Under the pieces are notes generated by a model that was not told the DNA's origin, ran no database searches, and saw only the letters and a program-made list of their open reading frames with translations. Positions 7,679-16,009 of a DNA stretch of 49,948 bases are shown here, in pieces; within the stretch, counting starts at the first letter, position 1, and every line of letters begins with the position of its first letter. The position numbers were made by a program, and so were the translations under genes. The stretch lies in NCBI GenBank assembly GCA_934654625.1, contig CAKUGM010000005.1, positions 1 through 49,948 on the forward strand, given 5' to 3'. This DNA is from an uncultured Collinsella sp. (GTDB lineage Bacteria > Actinomycetota > Coriobacteriia > Coriobacteriales > Coriobacteriaceae).

Positions 7679-8335
7679 ATGGCAGAATCCACTGACCTTG
7701 CTGAGCTTGTCGCATCTGCGCGTCAAGAATACGGCCTCGATCGGATGAGCGACCTTGTCGATTCATGCCGAAGCTTTCGGCGTTTTGACGAGGGACAGCG
7801 CGTTCCCGAGGGGCTTTTGCTCGAGCTTGTCGATATGGCTCGCCTTTGCGCCAACGGCGCTAATCGCCAGCAGCTGCGTTTTCGCGTGGTGAGCGACCCC
7901 GCGGCGTGCGACGCGGTGTTCGCCGAGCTTGCCTGGGCAGGCTATTTCAAGGATTGGGCTGGTCCCGTAGCGGGGGAGCGCCCCACCGGTTATGTGATCA
8001 TCGCTGCCGAGCGCGGCGCTGCAGGGAAACCCGCCGCGCCTATTGCCGAGGTCGACTGCGGTATCGCGGCGCAGACCATGATGCTTGCCGCTCGCTCTGC
8101 TGAGCCTTCCTATGCAGGCTGCATGCTTAAGGCGTTCACTCCGCGTTTGATTGACGTTCTGGGCCTCGACAGCGATCGCTACGAACTCAAGCTCGTCTGC
8201 GCCTTTGGCCTGCCTGCCGAGGAGGTGCGCTTGGAGTCGCTTTCCGCCTCACCGGATGGCTCCATCAAGTATTGGCGCGACGACGCCGGGGTGCACCATG
8301 TGCCAAAGCGCTCGCTTGAGGATGTTTTGATCTAG
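7679..8335 (+). CDS. Nitroreductase-family protein
   Basis: A 218-aa FMN-dependent oxidoreductase of the nitroreductase fold. The N-terminal CRSFRRFDEGQRVP and the following LVDMARLCANGANRQQLRFRVV match the flavin-binding start of the family (R-S-x-R-x-F, then A-x-x-x-N-x-Q). The middle ECDCG-like segment, AEVDCGIAAQTMMLAA, is the usual dimer helix. ATG 7679 follows GAGAGGGG; the ATG at 7646 overlaps the promoter -10. It is followed 42 bp later by the histidine phosphatase gene on the same strand. The substrate is unknown. Confidence 0.85.
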   Translation: MAESTDLAELVASARQEYGLDRMSDLVDSCRSFRRFDEGQRVPEGLLLELVDMARLCANGANRQQLRFRVVSDPAACDAVFAELAWAGYFKDWAGPVAGERPTGYVIIAAERGAAGKPAAPIAEVDCGIAAQTMMLAARSAEPSYAGCMLKAFTPRLIDVLGLDSDRYELKLVCAFGLPAEEVRLESLSASPDGSIKYWRDDAGVHHVPKRSLEDVLI

Positions 8336-8377
8336 CGCGACTGTTGCCCGCAGTCCCTGTCGGCTCCCGGAGGAACT

Positions 8378-8980
8378 ATGACCAAAGACCTGTATCTTGT
8401 ACGCCACGGCCAGACCCTGTTCAATCGCAAGAAGATGATTTCGGGCTGGACCGACTCGCCGCTCACCGAGCTTGGCCTCGAGCAGGCGCGCCGTGCCGGT
8501 GCTTTTTTGCGCCAGCGCGGCCTCGTTTTCGATCACGCCTATACTTCGACGCTTACGCGCACGCATGTGACCATTCAGGCTGTCATGCCTGGTATTGAGT
8601 TTGAACAGCGCGCTGGGATTCGCGAGTGGTTCTTTGGTGAGTACGAAGGCGAGCGTATCTCTTTGATGCCGCAGCGCCCCTGGGGCGACTACTTTGCGCA
8701 CTTTGGCGGCGAGTCGCAGCAGGAAGTTCGCGATCGCATGATGGCGACGCTGAGCGATGCCATGGAAGCGCCGGAAAGCAGATGCGTTCTCGCCGTTTCG
8801 CATGGATCGGCCATCAAAGAGTTTCACGATGCGGTGCTGGGTGATGCCGCCGATTTGCTAAAGCCGGTGCCTGGCAATGCTTCTACCATGCATTTCACCT
8901 ATGAGGATGGTGCCTTCGCGCTGCAGGAGATTTTCACGCAGGAAGATTATGCGTGTGAGTTGGGTATCGAGCCGATTTAG
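8378..8980 (+). CDS. Histidine phosphatase (phosphoglycerate-mutase-like)
   Basis: A 200-aa cytosolic protein with the RHG motif at residues 9-11 (YLVRHGQTLFN), where His10 is the phospho-acceptor, and the second active-site His in AVSHGSAIKEF near residue 148. The segment GWTDSPLTELGLEQA is typical of the branch that includes small-molecule phosphatases (CobC/GpmB-like). It is shorter than the 230-250 aa usual for cofactor-dependent phosphoglycerate mutase, so a phosphatase role is more likely. GGAGG stands 5 bp ahead of the ATG. It probably shares a transcript with the nitroreductase. Confidence 0.88.
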   Translation: MTKDLYLVRHGQTLFNRKKMISGWTDSPLTELGLEQARRAGAFLRQRGLVFDHAYTSTLTRTHVTIQAVMPGIEFEQRAGIREWFFGEYEGERISLMPQRPWGDYFAHFGGESQQEVRDRMMATLSDAMEAPESRCVLAVSHGSAIKEFHDAVLGDAADLLKPVPGNASTMHFTYEDGAFALQEIFTQEDYACELGIEPI

Positions 8981-9098
8981 TTGCGATCGCGGTGCCTTGC
9001 AGGTTGGAAACAGCGGGGGATGCATTGTGCTTGGCGTATGAGTTGCTCTTCTGCTGTCAATATGGGCTGTTTGGCGCCGCTATAAAATGCTGTTGCAA

Positions 9099-9240
9099 CA
9101 AAACAATTCGAAGTGCGTACCCTAATTTGCTTCGGTAAAGTAGAAGGCAGTCTCGGATGATAAAACCCCAGGATTCGGGAGCGCCAAAATCGTTGTTACT
9201 TGTCAAAAGCGAAATAGGGTACGCACTTCGACAAGTTTTG
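9099..9240. repeat. 142-bp inverted-end repeat, copy 1
   Basis: The ends are complementary: about 29 of the first 34 bp, starting CAAAAC and containing TCGAAGTGCGTACCCTA, match the reverse complement of the last 34. The exact centre holds AAAACCCCAGGAT. The copy at 41156-41297 has the same 142-bp length, the same ends and the same central motif on the other strand. Both copies are also followed by AAAAAC(A/G)ACCC. A short antisense reading frame through it looks incidental. It lies 118 bp after the histidine phosphatase gene. It may be a MITE-like element or a structured regulatory repeat. Confidence 0.75.
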
Positions 9241-9325
9241 AAAAACAACCCCCGCTATGTCTCGGATATGCGCGCTGTATCCGAGAAAACCGTCTCTGGC
9301 TAAAGGATTCGAGCAGAGCAATCAA

Positions 9326-9372
9326 AGAAAACCCCGCACATGCTGTTCACTGCACGTGCGGGGTGCTTTTTC
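9326..9372. terminator. Bidirectional intrinsic terminator
   Basis: An 8-bp perfect stem, CCCCGCAC (9332-9339) with GTGCGGGG (9356-9363), extends to about 12 bp with one mismatch. An A-rich run precedes it and a T-rich run follows, so it should stop transcripts from both sides. It serves the minus-strand DUF1015-like gene ending at 9398 and anything from the plus side. Confidence 0.7.
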
Positions 9373-9397
9373 AAAATGCAGGGGCCAGACCGAGTTG

Positions 9398-10069
9398 CTA
9401 CAGCTTGGCAATCTGGTGTGCGAGAAAACCGAGGGGCATGGCCGGCGGGGCGGTTTCACTGTCGTCTGCGGGATAGAGTGCAAGCAAGACATAGTTAAAG
9501 GGTTCGCGCCCCGTGAACGTGCCTGCCGCCTGCGCCTTGGCGCGGGCGGTTTTGGCGTAGTCGACCATCAAGGCAAGGATGCCCGATGACGCGTCGGTCA
9601 CGGAGGGGATCTGCTGCACCATGGTGCGCACCGCCTCAACCGCCTCGGTGCGGCCGATATGCCAGACGCGATGACGTGCTCCTGCAGGATCGTAAAGATC
9701 GTACAAAGGGGCACCCTGCTGGGCGGCGGAAAGGATTACGTCCAAAACCGGCTGACGACTGTAGACAACAGGTGCGGGCACGCATTGAAGGGCGGGAGAT
9801 GCGCCGGACGGCGCCGGCTCAACGTCCTGCGCAACATCGCATGCAAGCGCCTCTACGGCGCAGATACCTACGAGCGCGGTCTGGCGAGCGCCATTTGATG
9901 CCGTGCTTTCATACAGGTAGTAAGAAGGACGTGCGTCTTTAAGCAAAATCCCCGCCTCCTGTGCCTGCATGACGGTATCGGCTGTGGCCAATACATCAAT
10001 CGGTTGGGAAAGGACCTCGATAACACGGTCCTCAGCAGGGCGAAGGCAGGGAAATGGCAGGATGTTCAT
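9398..10069 (-). CDS. Short, degenerate DUF1015-like protein
   Basis: A 223-aa protein. Its opening, MNILPFPCLRPAEDRVIEVL, and the segment ARHRVWHIGR resemble the N-terminal half of DUF1015 proteins, which are normally about 400 aa. In the usual family the next landmark is an ADGHHR motif. Here the corresponding stretch reads TDASSGILALMVDYAKTA, followed by a family-like FNYVLLALYP, so the His pair is lost. It then ends with about half the usual length. I start it at ATG 10069, 5 bp after the stop of the upstream gene, which implies coupling. The role is unknown; the family assignment is from memory of motifs. Confidence 0.6.
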   Translation of the reverse strand: MNILPFPCLRPAEDRVIEVLSQPIDVLATADTVMQAQEAGILLKDARPSYYLYESTASNGARQTALVGICAVEALACDVAQDVEPAPSGASPALQCVPAPVVYSRQPVLDVILSAAQQGAPLYDLYDPAGARHRVWHIGRTEAVEAVRTMVQQIPSVTDASSGILALMVDYAKTARAKAQAAGTFTGREPFNYVLLALYPADDSETAPPAMPLGFLAHQIAKL

Positions 10070-10074
10070 AGCGG

Positions 10075-10536
10075 TTAGGAGCGCTTCTCCGCTTTGCAGC
10101 CGCACTTGGGGCAGGTGATGAGAATGCGACCCTTGCCGCGCGGCACGGAGAGAATCTGGCCGCAGTTCTTGCAACGGAAGTACATCGTGGTCTTGCGGTT
10201 GACGAGCATCTTCTTGGCGGTGCGGCCGGCGCGCGCCATGCGCTCGGCACCGTGCTTGAAGGGCAGCTTGTCAAAAAGGCCGTCGAGAGCAGGGGCCTTG
10301 GAGGTGAGCTGACGGAACTGGTCGTTCTCACGCTCACGAGCGGGGAAGTTCTTGGAGACAGCACGCACGATGGCGAGCAGAATGACGATGATGGCGATCC
10401 AGGTGAACAAGCCCACCTTCAGGAGCGCTCCTAGCAGGGCGATGATCACGCCCAGGGCACCGAGTGCGCAAGAAAGATCGTCGACGCCATAGCGGTCGTC
10501 CATGAAATGCTTCAGTTTGTTCAAGAAATCCTGCAT
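10075..10536 (-). CDS. Membrane protein with C-terminal zinc ribbon
   Basis: A 153-aa protein. Residues 20-62 form one long or two short membrane helices (LGVIIALLGALL and GLFTWIAIIVILLAIV). The C terminus has a zinc-ribbon pattern, Cys122/Cys125 and Cys142/Cys145, with one more Cys at 147. A basic linker lies between them. I do not recognise a named family. It heads a two-gene unit with the DUF1015-like gene. GGGAG precedes the ATG and a good minus-strand promoter lies at 10570-10598. Confidence 0.75.
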   Translation of the reverse strand: MQDFLNKLKHFMDDRYGVDDLSCALGALGVIIALLGALLKVGLFTWIAIIVILLAIVRAVSKNFPARERENDQFRQLTSKAPALDGLFDKLPFKHGAERMARAGRTAKKMLVNRKTTMYFRCKNCGQILSVPRGKGRILITCPKCGCKAEKRS

Positions 10537-10569
10537 GGAATGCTCCCGGTCGAGATGTTAATCGTTAAA

Positions 10570-10598
10570 AGAATACTCACAGTTTTACCCACTTGCAA
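10570..10598 (-). promoter_or_regulatory. Promoter of the zinc-ribbon gene pair
   Basis: On the minus strand a -35 TTGCAA (10593-10598) and -10 TATTCT (10570-10575) are separated by exactly 17 bp. Inverted CAGTTTT/AAAACTG half-sites 16 bp apart flank the -35, which could be an operator. Confidence 0.55.
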
Positions 10599-10653
10599 CG
10601 CGAAAACTGCAGTTTACCGTACTTCCCCGCACCGAGAGGGCGCGAGAGGGTCG

Positions 10654-10926
10654 TTATTTAGCGAGTTTTTCGATAACGCGGCCGATCTCGTCGAGCTTCT
10701 GAGCTTTCTGCTCTTCGCTGCCGTCTTCCAGGGCGCTGCGCACGCAACCTTCAACATGGGCTTTGAGGACGTCGGCGTTGATGCGCGCGATGAGTGACTG
10801 CGTGGCCATGAGCTGGTTGGAGATGTCGATGCAGTAGCGGTCGTCGTCGACCATCTTCAAGATGCCGTCGATTTGGCCGCGGGCGGTTTTGAGCAGGCGC
10901 GCTACGCTGTCGTGGTCTGCCATCAT
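10654..10926 (-). CDS. csoR: CsoR-type copper-sensing repressor
   Basis: A 90-aa all-helical repressor of the CsoR/RcnR family. The Cu(I) ligands are present with the expected spacing: Cys32, His57 and Cys61 (C-x24-H-x3-C). RLLKTARGQIDGILKMV is the family's DNA-binding helix. It is the last gene of the copA-copZ-csoR operon, starting 9 bp after copZ. It should bind the G/C-tract site in the promoter spacer at 13604-13632 and release it when loaded with Cu(I), so it feeds back on its own expression. Confidence 0.93.
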   Translation of the reverse strand: MMADHDSVARLLKTARGQIDGILKMVDDDRYCIDISNQLMATQSLIARINADVLKAHVEGCVRSALEDGSEEQKAQKLDEIGRVIEKLAK

Positions 10927-10935
10927 GGCCGGCGC

Positions 10936-11157
10936 CTACGCTGCTTCGATGGAGATGACGGCAAAGTTCTCGCTTGCGCCCTCGATAGCGGCGGTGAGGG
11001 TCTCGGGCGTCGTGTCCTGTGCGCACTCAACCTCGACGGTGTTGGTCTCGTGGTCCGCATCGGCATCGGTCACGCCAGCGACCTTGAGCAGGGCCGCCTC
11101 GACGGAGGCGTCGCAATGCCCGCAGTGCAGGCCACGGGTCTTGATCTGGTACTTCAT
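10936..11157 (-). CDS. copZ: Copper chaperone CopZ
   Basis: A 73-aa HMA-fold metallochaperone with the metal-binding pair Cys12/Cys15 in LHCGHC. It carries Cu(I) to CopA and can hand it to CsoR. It lies between copA (33 bp upstream) and csoR (9 bp downstream) on the minus strand. GGAAGGA precedes the ATG. The His between the cysteines is less common than in the MxCxxC motif of other CopZ proteins but fits the family. Confidence 0.88.
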   Translation of the reverse strand: MKYQIKTRGLHCGHCDASVEAALLKVAGVTDADADHETNTVEVECAQDTTPETLTAAIEGASENFAVISIEAA

Positions 11158-11190
11158 GGTTTGTCCTTCCTTTTATGTTTGACAGATATA

Positions 11191-13518
11191 TTAGCAACTG
11201 CGCGGACGAAAACGACGCAGGCGCAGCGCGTTGGCGACTACGCAGACGCTTGAGAGACTCATGGCGGCGGCGCCGAACATAGGGGAGAGCTGCCATCCCA
11301 AAAGCGGATAGAGCACGCCGGCTGCCAGGGGAATGCCCATCGAGTTGTAGAAGAGCGCCCAGAAGAGGTCCTGCTTGATATTGCGGATAACCGCGCGAGA
11401 GAGCTCGATGGCGCGCGCGACGTCGGAAAGGTCGCTGTGCATGAGGATCACGTCCGCACCTTCTTTGGCAACGTCGGCGCCGGCTCCGATGGCCAGGCCC
11501 ACATCGGCGCGGGCGAGGGCGGGGGAGTCATTGATTCCGTCGCCCACCATGGTAACGCAGCGGCCCGCTTTCTGCAGTTCGCGCACATGGCGCTCTTTGT
11601 CGGCGGGCATCACGTCTGCGACAACGGAGGCTTCATCGATTCCCACCGTGCGCGCAATCGCCTGCGCGGTGACGGCGTTGTCGCCGGTGAGCATCACGGA
11701 GCGAATGCCCAGACTCGCGAGCGCTCGGATTGCCTCGGCGCTCGTGGGCTTTACCTCGTCGGCGACGGCGATGATGCCCACGAGCTCCCCGTTTTTGGCA
11801 AAAAGAAGCGGCGTTTTACCCTGAGCGGCGAGCGTGGCGAGCATTCCGCCGTCGTAGGCGATGCCCAGATCGTCCATGAGCCTGGCATTGCCCGCGGCGA
11901 TGGCGTTTTGCCCCTCGCGTGCCGTGACGCCTCGCCCGGGAATGGCCCGGAAGTCCTCGACGCTGCGGGCGATGATGCCCATCTCCTCGGCGCGGTCCAT
12001 GATGGCCTCCGCCAAGGGGTGCTCGCTGCCGCGCTCGAGGGCGCAGGCGAGCTTCATCAATTGCTTTTGGGTCATGGCGCTGCCGTCGCGGCGCACTTGG
12101 GGCATGATGTCGACGACAGCGGGCTTGCCGCGCGTGATGGTGCCGGTTTTATCGAGCACGACGGCATCGACCTTGTGGAGCGTCTCGAGCGCCTCGGCGT
12201 TTTTGAAGAGCACGCCCATCTCTGCGCCGCGGCCGGTGCCCACCATGATGGCTACGGGCGTGGCGAGGCCGAGCGCACAGGGGCAGCTGATCACCAACAC
12301 GGCGACGCTTGCGGTGAGCGCCTGCGTGACGCTCCCGCCCGCAGCAAGCCATACGAAAAAGGTGACGGCGGCGATGCCCAGCACCACGGGCACAAAGACG
12401 CCCGCCACTTTGTCGGCCAGGCGCGCGATGGGGGCCTTCGTGGCGTTGGCATCCTCGACCAGCTGAATGATCTTTGAGAGGTTGGTGTCGTCGCCCACGC
12501 GCGTGGCGCGCAGATCAAACGAGCCTGTGCGGTTGATGGTGGCGGCAAACACGGTGTCGCCCGCGGTCTTTTCCTGAGGGATGGGCTCGCCGGTGAGGGC
12601 GCTTTCGTCAACAGCGGAGGTTCCCGCAACCACGACGCCATCGACGGGGATGGATTCGCCGGGCTTGACGCGCAGGATCTGCCCCACCTGGACGAGTGCA
12701 GCGTCGACGATGCTCTCATTGCCGTCTGAGTCCACGAGGTGCGCTTCCTTGGGGGCGAGGTCGATGAGCCCCTCGATGGCGCTGCCTGTCTTCGATTTGC
12801 TGCGGCATTCCAGGTACTTGCCTACGGTGACGAGCGTGAGGATGGTACCCGCGCTTTCGAAGTACAGGTTGTCCATGGCAGTCATCATGGCCATGTGCAC
12901 CTCGGCACGGGCGAGTTGGTCTGCCATGACGAAGAGCGCGTAGATCGACCATCCCACGCTCGCCGCGGCACCGATGGCGATGAGCGCATCCATGGTGGGG
13001 GCGCGGTGCGCGAGGGACTTAAAGCCGTTGATAAAGTAGGCACGGTTCATATAGAGGATGGGCAGCAGGAGCATGAGCTCGGTGAGGGCGAGCGTCATGG
13101 AATGCGCGTGATCGGCGAAGATTGCGGGCAACGGCCAGCCGAGCATGTGGCCCATGCCCAGGTAGAACAGCGGGATGAGAAAGACGATGGAAACGATCAA
13201 GCGCGTCTTCATGGCGTGGGCCGCAGCTTCAAGCTTCTTGGTGGGCGACTCCGTGCGCATCGCGCGTGCCGGGGCGGTGGCCCCGGCGCTGGTGGCGCCT
13301 GCGTTCGCTATCGGCGCCGCGCTATAGCCGGCCTGATCGACAGCGCTGCAGATGGTGCCTGCGCTGCAGGTGGCGTCGTCGTAATCGACGGCCATGGAAC
13401 CGGAGAGCAAGTTGACCGAAACGCTCGACACGCCGGGAACGTTTTCCACGGCGCGCTCTACATGCGCTTGGCATGCCGCGCACGTCATGCCTCCAACGTC
13501 GAATTTCTGGTGAGCCAT
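11191..13518 (-). CDS. copA: Copper-exporting P1B ATPase CopA
   Basis: A 775-aa Cu(I)-exporting ATPase. It has one N-terminal HMA domain (GGMTCAACQ, Cys13/Cys16), an Ala-rich linker, then the membrane region. The channel motif is [13 protein letters not shown], the phosphorylation site DKTGTITRG, then [10 protein letters not shown] and [14 protein letters not shown]. The length fits the bacterial CopA norm. I start it at ATG 13518 because the HMA fold begins there and the predicted promoter (13604-13632) lies downstream of the longer possible start at 13659. It is the first gene of the copper operon. Confidence 0.95.
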   Translation of the reverse strand: MAHQKFDVGGMTCAACQAHVERAVENVPGVSSVSVNLLSGSMAVDYDDATCSAGTICSAVDQAGYSAAPIANAGATSAGATAPARAMRTESPTKKLEAAAHAMKTRLIVSIVFLIPLFYLGMGHMLGWPLPAIFADHAHSMTLALTELMLLLPILYMNRAYFINGFKSLAHRAPTMDALIAIGAAASVGWSIYALFVMADQLARAEVHMAMMTAMDNLYFESAGTILTLVTVGKYLECRSKSKTGSAIEGLIDLAPKEAHLVDSDGNESIVDAALVQVGQILRVKPGESIPVDGVVVAGTSAVDESALTGEPIPQEKTAGDTVFAATINRTGSFDLRATRVGDDTNLSKIIQLVEDANATKAPIARLADKVAGVFVPVVLGIAAVTFFVWLAAGGSVTQALTASVAVLVISCPCALGLATPVAIMVGTGRGAEMGVLFKNAEALETLHKVDAVVLDKTGTITRGKPAVVDIMPQVRRDGSAMTQKQLMKLACALERGSEHPLAEAIMDRAEEMGIIARSVEDFRAIPGRGVTAREGQNAIAAGNARLMDDLGIAYDGGMLATLAAQGKTPLLFAKNGELVGIIAVADEVKPTSAEAIRALASLGIRSVMLTGDNAVTAQAIARTVGIDEASVVADVMPADKERHVRELQKAGRCVTMVGDGINDSPALARADVGLAIGAGADVAKEGADVILMHSDLSDVARAIELSRAVIRNIKQDLFWALFYNSMGIPLAAGVLYPLLGWQLSPMFGAAAMSLSSVCVVANALRLRRFRPRSC

Positions 13519-13603
13519 GGGTGATGGCTTCCTTTCTATCGATGCATGCGTGCGCCCAGGCGAAGGTGGCTGCATGCGAGATGGCCCCTCTCGAGTTACC
13601 TTC

Positions 13604-13632
13604 ACCATACCCCCACCCCCCGGGGGTGTCAA
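13604..13632 (-). promoter_or_regulatory. copA promoter with CsoR operator in spacer
   Basis: On the minus strand TTGACA (13627-13632) and TATGGT (13604-13609) are separated by exactly 17 bp. The spacer is C5-G6-T-G5. Such G/C tracts flanked by TA/TG steps are the recognised form of CsoR operators. Bound CsoR would cover the promoter completely. The remainder of the 13519-13971 gap holds only the helicase leader. Confidence 0.85.
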
Positions 13633-13857
13633 CGAGCGACAAGAGCAATCCGCAATCATTTAATCATCCTGCCCCAACGCCACTCGCCGTCCTGAGCCCC
13701 TCCGCTTGCCGAAAACATGGGGTTCGGGTGTGGACAAGCGAAATCCGCGCAGCATCTCATGCGCGCCATTTATACTTCACAGATGGCGAAACCTGCTCCA
13801 TCGCCCATTAGCGCACGCTGTCATTCCACTCGTTTTTTCGTGCGCGGACGATTCGCC

Positions 13858-13884
13858 CCATGCGAACCCATCCTTTTCGCATGG
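13858..13884 (+). promoter_or_regulatory. Leader hairpin of the DEAD-box gene
   Basis: A perfect 9-bp stem, CCATGCGAA with TTCGCATGG around a 9-nt loop, lies 87 bp ahead of the helicase start. Cold-shock helicase genes often have long structured leaders, so this may control translation or mRNA stability. No clear promoter is identifiable between 13633 and 13857. Confidence 0.4.
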
Positions 13885-13971
13885 TGTCATTGCAATCCAT
13901 ACCAACACTCACGAGCGCGGTCGCGAACCGGCTTATGTTTGCGTGCGCCGCGAGAGAACGGATATACCTTC

Positions 13972-15945
13972 ATGCCTTCTACTATCGTTGAAGAAACGAA
14001 CGAGAACCCGTCTGTCGAGGAGGAGTCGACGGTGCGCTTTGCCGACCTTGGCCTTTCCGACGCTGTGATGCAGGCCGTTGCCGACATGGGCTACGAGACC
14101 CCCACGCCCGTGCAAGCGGCCTCCATCCCCGAGGTCTTGGCTGGCCGTGACATCCTGGCTGCGGCTCAGACGGGCACCGGCAAGACGGCTGCCTTCCTGC
14201 TGCCCACTATGTCCAAGCTGGGCCATGTGGTGCCTCCTGCAAAGAAGGGCGACCGCGGCCGTCGTCGTCGCAACGCCGCGCGCGGACGTGGCCCGCTGAT
14301 GCTGGTCATCACCCCCACGCGCGAGCTCGCCCAGCAGATCGACGAGGTGTGCACCACCGTTGCCAAGCGCACGGGCCATACGGCCGTGACCGTCGTGGGT
14401 GGCCTGAGCTACGGTCCGCAAAAGCAGGCGCTCGCCCGCGGCTGCGACATTCTGGTGGCGACGCCGGGACGCTTGGTGGACTTGATCGAGCAGGGCGCCG
14501 CGAACCTCGATGAGGTGGGCGTGCTCGTGCTGGACGAGGCCGACCGCATGCTCGACATGGGCTTTTTGCCCCAGGTGCGCACCATCGTGAGCAAGTGCCG
14601 CGAGGAGCGCCAGACGCTATTGTTCTCGGCCACGCTCGACGAGGAGCGCGTGGGCGCCATCACCGACCTGGTCCACGAGCCCGCCCGCGTGGAAATCGCC
14701 CCCGTTACCTCTACGGCCGATACCGTCGACCAGTATGTGGTGCCCGTCTCTATGGACGAGAAGAACGGCCTTCTGGCCGAGGTCCTCAAGAAGGAGGGTC
14801 CCGAGCGCGTAATCGTGTTCGTGCGCACCAAGCGTCGTGCCGATACCTGCGTGCGCCGTCTTGCGCGCAGCGGCTTTAAGTGCGAGGCCATCCACGGCGA
14901 CCGCAGCCAGGGCCAGCGTCAGCGTGCCCTTGCCGCCTTCCGCGATGGCCGCGTCCAGGTTCTCGTGGCAACCGACGTTCTCGCTCGCGGCATCGATGTC
15001 TCCGACGTGCGCTACGTCATCAACTTCGATGTGCCCGAGGAGCCTACCGACTACATCCATCGCATTGGCCGTACGGGCCGTGCCGGCGAGGAAGGCTGGT
15101 CGCTCACGTTTGTGACCAAGGCCGACATCGCTGAGTTCTTTGACATCGAGGCCCTGATGGGCAAGACCGCCGACATGTACGATGCAACTGGCTTGACCCT
15201 TGGCTCCGACCTGCCGCGCATCAACCCCGATCGCGTGCCGGCCGATCACGCCACGACCAAGAACGAGCGCAAGCGCCGCAAGCAAAAGGAAAAGCGTCGC
15301 GAGAACGCTGCCAAGCGCGCGGCCGCCAAGCGCAGCGATAGCAATCGTCCGGCCCGTCCCAAGCGTGCGGGCAAGGTGCGCGTTCGTGCCGAGGAGGCCG
15401 TGGAGACCACGGGTGCCGAGACTGCACCCAAGGCCGAGGCCCCCGAGGTGGGTGGCAACCGTGCCGAGCGCCGCGCCGCGAAGTTCGCCGGCCGCGAGCG
15501 TGAGTTCGACCGTCGCGACCATCGTCGTGAGTCCGACCGTTCTCGCCGCGGGTCTCGCAAGCCGGCCGTCGACCGCGGGAGCAAGAGCGAGGGCAAGGAC
15601 GAGCGCAGCGAAGAGCCTCGCTTTGATCGCGAGAAGAAGTCCTCCCGCGGCGGCGCCAAGCGCGGTCGCGGCGGTGCGGCGCTTTCTGCCCGCGGTCGTC
15701 ATGGCTCCGATGTCGATACTCGTACGCGCAACGGCGAGGAAGTTCGCTTTAACGGTCGCGCCAAGCACGATACCTGGCGCAACTATGACGAGGGCGAGTA
15801 TGGCCGTGGCGGTCGTGGTGGACGCGGTGGCTACGGCGCCGGCGCGCGCTCCGGTCGCGGTGGCGGTCGCGATAATCGTGGCAGCTACGGCGGTGGCAAG
15901 CGCGGCGGACGTCGCGTGGGCGATCGCGGCGGCAGGCGCTCATAG
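13972..15945 (+). CDS. DEAD-box RNA helicase
   Basis: A 657-aa ATP-dependent RNA helicase, likely acting in ribosome assembly, mRNA decay or cold adaptation. It shows the Q motif (FADLGLSDAVM to PTPVQ), Walker A AQTGTGKT at 65-72, PTRELAQQ, TPGRL, LDEADRMLDMGF, the SAT motif, then FVRTKRRAD, ATDVLARGIDV and HRIGRTGRAG. A short basic insertion (GDRGRRRRN) follows motif Ia. From about residue 425 the protein is a long, charged and low-complexity tail that ends in RGG-type repeats, typical of RNA-binding extensions. ATG 13972 begins right before the helicase core; an in-frame upstream extension to 13717 has no homology-like content. Confidence 0.92.
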   Translation: MPSTIVEETNENPSVEEESTVRFADLGLSDAVMQAVADMGYETPTPVQAASIPEVLAGRDILAAAQTGTGKTAAFLLPTMSKLGHVVPPAKKGDRGRRRRNAARGRGPLMLVITPTRELAQQIDEVCTTVAKRTGHTAVTVVGGLSYGPQKQALARGCDILVATPGRLVDLIEQGAANLDEVGVLVLDEADRMLDMGFLPQVRTIVSKCREERQTLLFSATLDEERVGAITDLVHEPARVEIAPVTSTADTVDQYVVPVSMDEKNGLLAEVLKKEGPERVIVFVRTKRRADTCVRRLARSGFKCEAIHGDRSQGQRQRALAAFRDGRVQVLVATDVLARGIDVSDVRYVINFDVPEEPTDYIHRIGRTGRAGEEGWSLTFVTKADIAEFFDIEALMGKTADMYDATGLTLGSDLPRINPDRVPADHATTKNERKRRKQKEKRRENAAKRAAAKRSDSNRPARPKRAGKVRVRAEEAVETTGAETAPKAEAPEVGGNRAERRAAKFAGREREFDRRDHRRESDRSRRGSRKPAVDRGSKSEGKDERSEEPRFDREKKSSRGGAKRGRGGAALSARGRHGSDVDTRTRNGEEVRFNGRAKHDTWRNYDEGEYGRGGRGGRGGYGAGARSGRGGGRDNRGSYGGGKRGGRRVGDRGGRRS

Positions 15946-15957
15946 ATAACTGTTCAG

Positions 15958-15989
15958 GGCGCGGTGCTTTCGGGTGCCGCGCCTTTTTT
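15958..15989 (+). terminator. Terminator of the helicase gene
   Basis: The stem GGCGCGG (15958-15964) with CCGCGCC (15977-15983) is followed by six T. It lies 13 bp after the helicase stop. Confidence 0.85.
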
Positions 15990-16009
15990 ATGCCTCGATC
16001 TGCAGGGGC

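Noticed and set aside
9057..9248. 63-aa minus-strand reading frame through the 142-bp repeat
   Set aside because: It follows the repeat almost exactly, has no ribosome site and copy 2 does not preserve it. The DNA element, not a protein, is conserved.
13519..13659. 47-residue N-terminal extension of CopA
   Set aside because: It would place the start upstream of the clear copA promoter at 13604-13632.
14617..15768. 383-codon frame antisense to the DEAD-box helicase
   Set aside because: Low-complexity shadow of the RGG-rich tail.
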